Position numbers and translations under genes: made by a program. From positions 1,550,001-1,614,000 of the forward strand of contig OY725500.1 of NCBI GenBank assembly GCA_963281255.1: a stretch of 64,000 nucleotides of DNA, read 5' to 3'. Under the pieces are notes generated by a model. The model was not told the origin of the DNA. It did no database searches and saw only the letters and a list, made by a program, of their open reading frames with translations. This DNA comes from Aphrocallistes beatrix (Eukaryota; Porifera; Hexactinellida; Sceptrulophora; Aphrocallistidae). Shown here piece after piece: positions 56,995-64,000 of this stretch. The stretch's first letter is position 1, and every line of letters starts with the position of its first letter.

Positions 56995-57284
56995 TTCGGC
57001 AATATCCAATAAATAGGCATTTTAGTTTAAAATTTTTGCCAATATATAATCAAACAAAGAAGATATTTGCACCAAAAATAGAGTATTATAAATCTGTGAA
57101 TGGGAATATTTGACAAGTACAGCTAAAATATTTTTGAGGAATTTTTTATAAAAAAAAGAATTACGATTTCTTATTCCATATTGTCCAAAATAGCTAACAT
57201 AAATGCTCATCTACGTTGGGAATTTTTCCCATTTTATCTTCCAAATATTACACCCGTGCCCCCTCTCACCAATTACGTATTTTA

Positions 57285-57320
57285 TCCTTACTATTAAAAC
57301 TCGAGTAATGTGTATATATA
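57285..57320 (+). mobile_element. HINE-like family B 5' terminus
   Basis: TCCTTACTATTAAAACTCGA followed by GTAATGTGTATATA; the matching 3' terminus in reverse is at 57970-58050. Confidence 0.5.
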
Positions 57321-57393
57321 TGTTATAATATATGTTATAAAAAGTGTAAATTGGCCAAGATTTTAGAATCTTGGCTAAATCTTATGTTATATA

Positions 57394-57954
57394 CGAGGGT
57401 CACTCGACAAGTTTTGAGCCTGGAGTAGTTGCTTCCATTTGATTGTGTTGAAAATTCCTAGGATTATTCATCTACATATTATTATCTTTGGCTTTGAGTT
57501 TGATTTCAATCGGAGAAGTTTCTAAAATATTATGCCACATATAATGGAGTGTCCTTATGGCTCCGACACATTTGCAAGCCATTTCCTATGGAATTTTATT
57601 TATTCTCTTTATGGAAAATGATAGTTGGGAACAAACTTTTGATAATTCAATATTATCAATGATGCGATATATTCACAATCAGGGGGGATTCTATGATTAT
57701 CATATTTAGATTTCGTTTGCAAAACATAAATAAATGTAAAGATATCCCAATTCAACACTTGTGGTTGTCTTTTCATAGATGCTAATACAAAATATCTTAG
57801 ACAATTTCTTCATCACAATATTTTAGAAACTTTTCCGATTGAAATAAAACTCAAAGCCAAAGATAATAATAGGTAGATGAATAATCCTATGAATTTTCAA
57901 CAAAATCAAACGGAAGCAACTACTCCAGGCTCAAAACATATTGAGTGACTCTCG
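57394..57954. mobile_element. Palindromic mariner-type MITE with CGAGGGTCACTCG ends
   Basis: CGAGGGTCACTCGACAAGTT on the left and ACATATTGAGTGACTCTCG on the right. The ~140-bp arms pair well (GCAACTACTCCAGGCTCAAA). TA on both sides. Confidence 0.8.
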
Positions 57955-57969
57955 TATATATATATATAC

Positions 57970-58050
57970 ACACAAGCGCGCTTCGCTTGCTTTCGCTGCG
58001 CGGCTTGCAGACACTGCGTGTCCGCAGATTTACCCAGTGGGCGCTTGGGG
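57970..58050 (-). mobile_element. HINE-like family B 3' terminus fragment
   Basis: ACAAGCGCGCTTCGCTTGC, then GCAGACACTGCGTGTCCGC hairpin and GGCGCTTGGGG. Confidence 0.6.
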
Positions 58051-58059
58051 ATATTAGAG

Positions 58060-58417
58060 AAGCAATACGTCGCTTTCTTGTTTTATACTAAGTACGCTGG
58101 ATTGTCATTTGTCTACGGTTACATTAATGAAATCAGAACTAGAAATTTTGTTTCGTGATAAATATAATTTACTTCGTATTAAGTCAACTAATCCTGAATG
58201 TAAGCTCAATTTGAACACACAAAGTTCACATTGCTAAATATTATTATACTTGAATAATCAATTCCAGTCCATGTCGTTAAAAGTTATTTTATGATCGAAT
58301 TGATTGATCGTAGCATATAACACACTTTAATTGTTGTTAACAATCAAATTATAGACTCAAAATGGCAGTATTCAATCATTTATATGAAAAAGAATCGTGA
58401 GAATGGCATTATAAAGG
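58060..58417. other. Nothing recognised
   Basis: AT-rich interior of the GTCCAG element. Confidence 0.3.
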
Positions 58418-58425
58418 CTGATAAT

Positions 58426-58874
58426 CAGGGTTGGCAGGTTTTGTCCATGTGGTAAAAACCATAGTGGTAAAAACTGTCCTGTCCAAAACCTCCTGACTGG
58501 ACAAAACTGGTCAAAACCTAATTATAGTACTAACGAATGTTACTTCTTACTTGTATATTTTAATAAGATGTACATAAATATGGTGAATACATAATTGAAT
58601 CAATGGGCCTTCCTCCTTGTGTAATTTCAAATTGGTTAATTCAAATAAAATAAACAATCTGCACGATACTACACATTTTATCACTTTACTGTTTCATTGT
58701 ATACGTAGTCAATAGCATATTACCAACTCAAAATAAGATATCTAAACAAGATTTGTACGTTTTCAGTTTCTTATTATTCAAGGATATAGTATTGACCAGT
58801 ATTGACCGGTAAAAACCGTTTTTTTCCCACTGTCCGTCCAAAACCAGTTTTGGACAGGACAAAACCCAACCCTG
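58426..58874. mobile_element. hAT-type MITE with perfect 8-bp TSD
   Basis: Starts CAGGGTTGGCAGGTTTTGTC, ends AGGACAAAACCCAACCCTG. CTGATAAT is duplicated at 58418-58425 and 58875-58882. Inner TGGTAAAAAC/GGTAAAAACC blocks repeat. No ORF. Confidence 0.9.
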
Positions 58875-58969
58875 CTGATAATTGATTGGTTTTCACATAA
58901 TCCAATGAATTTCAATCACAAATAGTTATTTTGATTGTATGCATTATAAAATAATAGAATTTGATTGGT

Positions 58970-59150
58970 CAGCACATTTTGTCACCTATCTCGGCGAGGT
59001 GTGAACATTTCACTTAGATCTTCGAACTTAATCCTAGATTCATCATTTGACACCTACTTGCCAATTTTCGTATCTCTACGACTTGCCAATTCTTCAATCA
59101 ATTCGGACAAACAAAAACAAAAAAATCCTAGCATTTTAATATATAAGATA
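58970..59150 (-). mobile_element. HINE-like family A 5' fragment (reverse)
   Basis: AGGTGTGAACATTTCACTTAG through GCCAATTCTTCAATCAATTC to CCTAGCATTTTAATATATAA, the complement of 1725-1890. Confidence 0.65.
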
Positions 59151-59187
59151 TACGTATATATATATACAGTATATATATATATACTAT

Positions 59188-59440
59188 ATATCCTTACTAT
59201 TAAAACTATATATACAAGCGCGCTTCGCTTGTTTGCGTCGCGGCTGGCGGACACTTTGTGTCAGCCGGAGGAGCCCTTGGGGCGCCTGGGGTCAACATTA
59301 ATTAATTATATAGAACATAACATCTCGAACTACGAGTGTCCTATTGTTATAATCGATATTACTCGAAAAATCATCAAACTTGTCAATTTTTGATGCGTGA
59401 TGATGACGTCATAACAGAGTGATGAGTCAGCTAGCGAAGC
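59188..59440 (-). mobile_element. HINE-like family B copy (reverse), truncated
   Basis: A short forward 5' end (TCCTTACTATTAAAACTA) then ACAAGCGCGCTTCGCTTG, the GCGGACACTTTGTGTC hairpin, GATGACGTCATAAC (59401-59414) and a second GCGAAGCGCGCTTGT end. Confidence 0.6.
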
Positions 59441-60147
59441 GCGCTTGTAATTTACTAAATAAATACGTATTCAGATTTTATCCAGCCAGGGGGGGTGGGG
59501 CAGCTGCGCCTCCTGACCCCCCTCCATACGCCCTTGAAATAGAGCACATTTGACTAAACGTACGTATATGTATAACTATGAAACTTGCTATCCATCAGTT
59601 GTAAATGAACACATTTTATATATATGTCGACGTGCCTGCGCCCCTCCCGGATTCGTTTCCTTAGGGTCAGATGTCTCACGGATTCAACATCATAGCCATA
59701 GGTTCGGGGGACATCTCACCACGGGGTCACAGATCCAAGGGATGAATTAAGGGGGAACTTCTGGCAATACGACATTTTCACCATAAAACTAAAACAAGAA
59801 TAGTCTCATTCAAACTGGGATGCAACAGTGTGATGAGCACCCGCCATTCAATCCACGTTTTGATCTCACAATTAGAACGAAACAACAACGAACAAATCTA
59901 ATACTGTAGTTTTTGCATACATTATTATATGTTAATAATTATCTGTAACCATTAGACAAGGGTACTCAACGAAAAAGTGCTAAATGTTGTATCTTCTAAA
60001 CCGCTTCTCCAGGCACTGCATTTACTTGTAGATTTCAACATGATTGTACCAACCAAAATCTTAGAAACATAATTATTGGTAAGGGGTGGCAGAAAAGGAC
60101 CAGCGTTTGAACACTTCATAAGTTGGGATATATGATACATCCACTCT
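59441..60147. other. Right interior of the GTCCAG element
   Basis: Contains G/C-tract DNA at 59480-59530 (possible hAT-like end) and AT-rich DNA; no gene recognised. Confidence 0.3.
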
Positions 60148-60231
60148 GGACTTAAAGGCACATGTGCACTGGACCCAAGGCACATGCGCTCTGGACCCAA
60201 GGCACATGTGCTCTGGACTTTTCAATATATG

Positions 60232-60239
60232 CTTTGCAA
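60232..60239. repeat. 8-bp TSD CTTTGCAA (right)
   Basis: Pairs with 52950-52957. Confidence 0.85.
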
Positions 60240-61770
60240 AGGCTTGGGATACACAGCTGTGTATGTAATCTTGGTCAAACGGATGCTGTTCTTCCTGTCT
60301 TCAATGTAAAGTGCATCTATGTCTTTCCAACGTGCTATGTGTGATTTGCCATCTTTTGTGAATGCGAGTTCCTTATGAGGTACAGTTATCCAGTTATTCC
60401 TAATGTTTTTGAATAAATGGACAGTCATAAACGAGAAAAACATGAGAGTTTAAAATGTCTATAAACACTCTACCAGGTCCACCTAATTTAGCATAGACGG
60501 AGACATTTGTATTGCAATTGTCACATATACACGAAATTGTAGTGTCACCAGCATTGCTAACTGCTGCTAGAGCTTCGAGTAATATATCCTTGAGTTGATC
60601 TGAATTGCGTTTCGCGACAGGATGAATACGTAGAATATATTTAGGGCCACCAAAATGGCATACAACCTCGATCACTAAAGCATGTGTTGCGAGAACTTCA
60701 GCGTCACCAGACCCATTTTGAGCATACCCAACATGACCACCAGAGTATCTAAGAGTTTCTGTTAGCTTCACTTCATCAAATAAAATGTTTACAAGACGCT
60801 GCTGGGGTTGAAGCTCTTGAAGAAGTTGCCTCAAGTTTTCATCATGTAGACTATTAGAAATAAGTTTCTTCAACAGTTCTACTCGAGGTAATGCAATAGC
60901 ACCAGATTTTCCTAGCATTCTATACGCAGCTGGTGAAATGTTATGAAGTTCAGCAGCAAAAACATAAAGATTTCTATACAAACGACGGCCTTTTGGTGCA
61001 GTAAGTAACAAACCTAGCTGAGCATACAAACATTGATAATGGGGAAGTTCAGAGCAATTCATACGACTCAATTCCTCAAGGGCACTTTTCAGGTAATCTG
61101 TGTCTTTGAATTCATACTCTGGAATACTATTTTAAATGCTATTGAATTGTGACCATTTGCTGATGAGGCTGTTCTTATGTAGGAAACCAGCTTCGGAAAA
61201 ATACGATTTAGGTATTTCCTTTCCATTTTTCTCAACACATTTAAGAAATAAAAATCCAAATGGTGATTTCGCATGTGGTAAGTGTAGAAACTGGACGACT
61301 GAACGTCCTTGTGTATCAGTTTTGGAAATGTAAACATCATCACCATCAAGAATAATAAGATGATTTTGGGAGAAACGCTGTTGGATGACTGTGTAACAAA
61401 AGGAATCAAAGTCACCAATTTTATCAAGAGCGTTAGTTCTAAGCTCTTCATTTCTGGCACGTGTTTCTGCCGAAGAACTTGTATTTCTAGGGGTTGAAGA
61501 GACTTGCTTTAAACATGACTGTGGGACATCAGGAAAAATGGATGGCGGTTGGCTAGGTCGTTTACCACCTTTAACTGTGACCCATTCACAGTCAAAATGA
61601 TGGACGCAAGCATAGATTTGTTTAAGTTGTAACAGACTGGAGCGCTCATTTGGCATAGCATCAATCCAACGATTTCGCTCCACTCCATCACTTGGAAATG
61701 GTACTACTTTTGTGTAAGATTCACCCCTGTAATTTCCACGACAACTATATACGTTACACTTCTTAGGCAT
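60240..61770 (-). pseudogene. P-element THAP transposase, N-terminal and catalytic part
   Basis: The start is MPKKCNVYSC (61770). A THAP zinc finger follows: C5, C10, W35, C55, H58, then a SIFPDVP block like the AVPTIF end. Frameshifts occur near 61130 and 60427. The catalytic part has NILFDEVKLTETLRYSGGHV (first Asp), ICDNCNTNVSVYAKLGG (second Asp) and, in the next frame, VHLFKNIRNNWITVPHK. The gene is cut at 60239 by the GTCCAG element and continues at 52949. THAP binds the element ends; the P-type core catalyses transposition with GTP as cofactor in known members. This copy is dead. Confidence 0.88.
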
Positions 61771-61907
61771 TATGAAGTTAAACCAACACCACCAAGCTAC
61801 AAACCTGAAAAAAAAATCATAATACAGCAGCACATGAGGTAAGGACAGCGTCAGTTGGCGCCAGGAACGGCAAAAAAAGCAAAAACTTTCCATGATCTGC
61901 CATTTTC

Positions 61908-61935
61908 GTGACACAACGACGTCGTTGCGTCACGA
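61908..61935. promoter_or_regulatory. 28-bp near-perfect palindrome in the P-element end
   Basis: CGTGACACAACGAC is followed at once by GTCGTTGCGTCACG, one mismatch pair only, between the P TIR and its transposase start. It could be a THAP-protein site or an operator-like element; function is unproven. Confidence 0.5.
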
Positions 61936-62003
61936 AACAATGGGACCCAAGTTCCGTGATCCGAGATTGCCAGATACTAGTCCTTCTATTTAAGGAGTCT
62001 ATG

Positions 62004-64000
62004 TATCCAGATGAACCCACTTCTTCCGATACCCCGGACGTCGTTCCCCGATATTCCCTCCTCTCCCTTTTGAGATGAGCAATTTGACGTCTGGCCCTTT
62101 CCTATCCAACACTTTGTATGGTCCATTATATCTCGAGTCAAGTGCATCGTGTCTAGCAGTGGTTCAGGAGCATTACTTCATCGCCCACTTGTATCTCAGA
62201 GCTTGTTCTCCCTTTATTATGATATTATCGAGCTCTACCTAGGCTTGACGCTATATTCTCCTCCGCTATGGCCTTCAGTTCGGCTTTCCTCTTTTTTCAA
62301 GTCGTGCAGTGGTCTACAAATCCTCGAAATTCCGTGCCATCTAACTGTGATCCCTGATCCGTAACTACAATCTCGGGTACTCCATGCCCTTGATATATCC
62401 ACCTCTTTTCAAACGCGATAACCACGCTTTCATAAGTTTGATCGTGAAGGGGGACTATCTCAATCAACCTAGGAAACAGGTCGACCATCAAGAGAAAGTA
62501 TTGGAATTCACCGTCTGCCCAGGGGAGTGTACCAATATCAACCCCGACAGCAGCTCCAGGATAATCTTTTCCCAATACCATCCAATGGGCTGCTTCGGCC
62601 GGTTCGACGGCTTCGAACGTTGACAAACAACGCAGATGCGACAAAACTGCTTTGTGTCTCGTGCCATTTTAGCCCAAAAAATATCTTCCTCAAAGCATGA
62701 AGGGTTCCGGCTCGTCCTAAATGGGCCTGGCCTGTCGGTGAACTTCTTCGAGAATTTCATTCTGCAACACCTTGGGTACCACTAAGCGATCGTCGAAGTA
62801 CAAAGCATTCCCTTCCAATCTCATATGCCTAGTTGCCCGTTTGAGTTGGCCCTCCTGAATGGACCCCCTGATTGGAGCTAGTTGACTTCTCGTTGAATCA
62901 TTGGGTTTTGTCTATGTTTGTCCAGGATTCGACCTCGCATCCCCTTCGGTTCTTCGAATACGTATACCTTGTTCTCAATGGAGTCTTCATCATTTACTCG
63001 AGTGTCATACTCTAGCTTAGGAACCCGGCTGAGATAATCGGCGGTGTTATTTTGGGCTCCTGGACGGTACTCGACTCAGTGTGGCAACCCCTTCAGTTCG
63101 AGAATCCAACGCGGATATGTGTGGCGAGGATCTCTTTGCCTCCTGAGCCACTGGAGGGACCAGTGATCAGTGACAAAAACTACTTCTGATGCACCACTTA
63201 TGTATACCGCCCATTTCCGTGCAGCCGCCACCAGAGCCCACGCCTCTGATTGCCCCGCACTGTAGTTTTTCTGCGAATCACTTAGAGCTGATGAATGGTA
63301 ACGAATAGGAAGAAGTTTTCCCGTGTTCATGTCATTCTGAGAAAGAACTGCTGCAATTCCTGACGTGCTAGCGTCTGATTCAACGTAGAAAGTTTCGGAC
63401 CAGTCTGGAAATGTCAGCACAATCGGCTCGCTGATCAACTTCCCTCTTTGCTCTTTGAATGCTCTATTACAACCTTCATCCCATTCCCAGCGAATTTCCT
63501 TCTTCTTTAGTCTGTATAGAAGCGCCGCGATTTCAGCCATGTGAGGAATATAGTCTCGATAGTAATTTATCGTCCCAAGAAATCGTTGCTCATGTACCCT
63601 CTCTGGTAGAGGAAATGAAGCTATCTTCTCCAAATACGATTTGTAGGTTCCCTCCCTTGTGATGTAATCAAATATCCCAAGAATTCGCATTCGAAATTCA
63701 GGAAGTGACATTTATCTCTCGGAGTTGGATGTTTGCATCAGTGAGCCGTTGGATTACCTCCTGTAGTCTGTTGATATGTTCTTCGAACGTTCTCGAATAG
63801 ATAGCATTCCACCCCACTCACCTCCTATGCATCGGTCGATCAGTCTTTGGAAGGTAGCGCCCCCGTTTACCATGCTAAATAGCATGACCAGCATCTCATA
63901 TAACCCTTTGGGAGTGTAGAAAGCCATTCTGGGGATATCATCTCTCGCATGGGAACGAACCAATAGGCGCTCGCGACGTTGAGGCAGGAATAGTGGCGAC
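62004..64000 (-). pseudogene. Gypsy (Ty3-like) pol: RT, RNase H, integrase, frameshifted
   Basis: From the window edge leftwards on the minus strand come several pol blocks. RT is at 63963-63710 (MAFYTPKGLYEMLVMLFSMV, NGGATFQRLIDR). The RT thumb and RNase H are at 63711-63076 (FLGTINYYRDYIPHM, FYVESDASTSGIAAVLSQND, VFVTDHWSLQWLRR). An integrase zinc finger is at ~62690-62620 (FCRICVVCQRSKP). The integrase core is at 62577-62297 (GVDIGTLPW, IVVTDQGSQLDGTEF). A C-terminal remnant (LDTMHLTRDIMDHTKCWIGK) runs to 62012. Several frame changes make it defective. It is interrupted by the P element; the tail is at 51185-51617. The 5' part lies beyond the window. Confidence 0.88.

Larger units (their letters stand above)
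53619..57258 (+). mobile_element. Candidate RAG/Transib-like transposon (N-RAG-TP-like)
   Basis: Ends CACAGGTGTAATATTTGG (left) and, on the other strand, CACGGGTGTAATATTTGG (right) open ~260-330-bp inverted repeats (53619-53948, 56995-57258). The left arm carries a ~65-bp extra insert. CCCCC flanks both sides (53614-53618, 57259-57263), fitting a 5-bp GC-rich TSD. CAC starts and 5-bp GC-rich TSDs characterise Transib/RAG-family elements. The single gene inside encodes a zinc-rich DDE-type protein. No RAG2-like gene is present. Because the TSD lies in a C tract its exact length is uncertain. Confidence 0.65.
52958..60231. mobile_element. Unassigned DNA element with triplicated GTCCAG/GCACATGTGCC ends
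   Basis: The left end has TATTGAAAAGTCCAGGGCAC and three GTCCAG(N)GC(A/G)CATGTGCC repeats (52971-53045). The right end is the inverted equivalent (60148-60231). It splits the P transposase gene with an 8-bp TSD. Apart from elements inserted in it, the remaining DNA is non-coding, so the superfamily is unknown; the 8-bp TSD allows hAT or P. Confidence 0.8.
51618..62003 (-). mobile_element. P-type (THAP) transposon inserted in Gypsy
   Basis: Perfect ~32-bp inverted ends start CATAGACTCCTTAAATAG. A second inverted block, GGAACTTGGGTCCCAT, lies just inside each end (51665-51680, and complement near 61941-61956). TATCCAGA is duplicated at 51610-51617 and 62004-62011. ~31-bp TIRs, inner inverted repeats and an 8-bp TSD are P-element traits, and the gene inside encodes a THAP transposase. 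Most of the 10.4 kb is later insertions. Confidence 0.9.

Overview
This is a eukaryotic, AT-rich, intron-containing and very transposon-rich window, with no bacterial-style operons. A 12-exon plastin/fimbrin gene, a single-exon PA14-domain B4GALNT-type glycosyltransferase, an intronless coiled-coil/NHL gene, and mariner, MULE, hAT, P, Penelope-like and Gypsy elements together point to an early-branching or marine invertebrate. A sponge is my best guess, but the sequence does not prove it. There are two 200-N scaffold gaps (24880-25079, 44353-44552). I found no rRNA, tRNA or CRISPR array.

Layout. 0-4.4 kb: a ~1 kb hairpin (foldback) element, a rolling-circle-like (HINE-like) element with five ~141-bp tandem units, and small MITEs. 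4.5-5.8 kb: a decayed DD34D mariner. 6.0-7.4 kb: a minus-strand NHL gene. 11.3-13.6 kb: the B4GALNT3/4-like gene. 13.8-18.5 kb: nested MITEs, a CA microsatellite and a frameshifted Penelope-like retroelement with a GIY-YIG-like end. 19.1-31.6 kb: the plastin gene, 616 codons, all 12 exons legible and in phase, with introns full of transposons. 32.4-33.5 kb: two head-to-tail HINE-like elements. 34.2-38.9 kb: an element with subterminal repeats, a MULE pseudogene and a three-exon MULE/SWIM gene fragment. 41.5-46.3 kb: a ~1.05-kb-arm inverted repeat holding a mariner with an intact 360-aa transposase; 483 bp of it appear on both sides of an N gap. 46.3-49.1 kb: an array of HINE-like elements. 49.2-51.6 kb: Gypsy remnants and a hAT MITE.

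51.6-62.0 kb is the highlight, a stack of insertions that can be read from target-site duplications. A Gypsy element (minus strand, reaching the right window edge) is interrupted by a P-type element (32-bp inverted ends, 8-bp TSD TATCCAGA). Its THAP-type transposase is split by an unassigned element (8-bp TSD CTTTGCAA, triplicated GTCCAG...GCACATGTGCC ends). That one contains a ~3.6-kb element whose ends begin CAC(A/G)GGTG and are flanked by CCCCC on both sides (5-bp TSD). It encodes a broken zinc-rich DDE-type protein whose N-terminal cysteine layout resembles the RAG1 N-terminal region. I regard it as a candidate RAG/Transib-like (N-RAG-TP-like) transposon and the most interesting item here.

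The host genes look unrelated to one another: actin bundling, Golgi glycosylation and an NHL adaptor. Most of the remaining DNA is mobile-element sequence.
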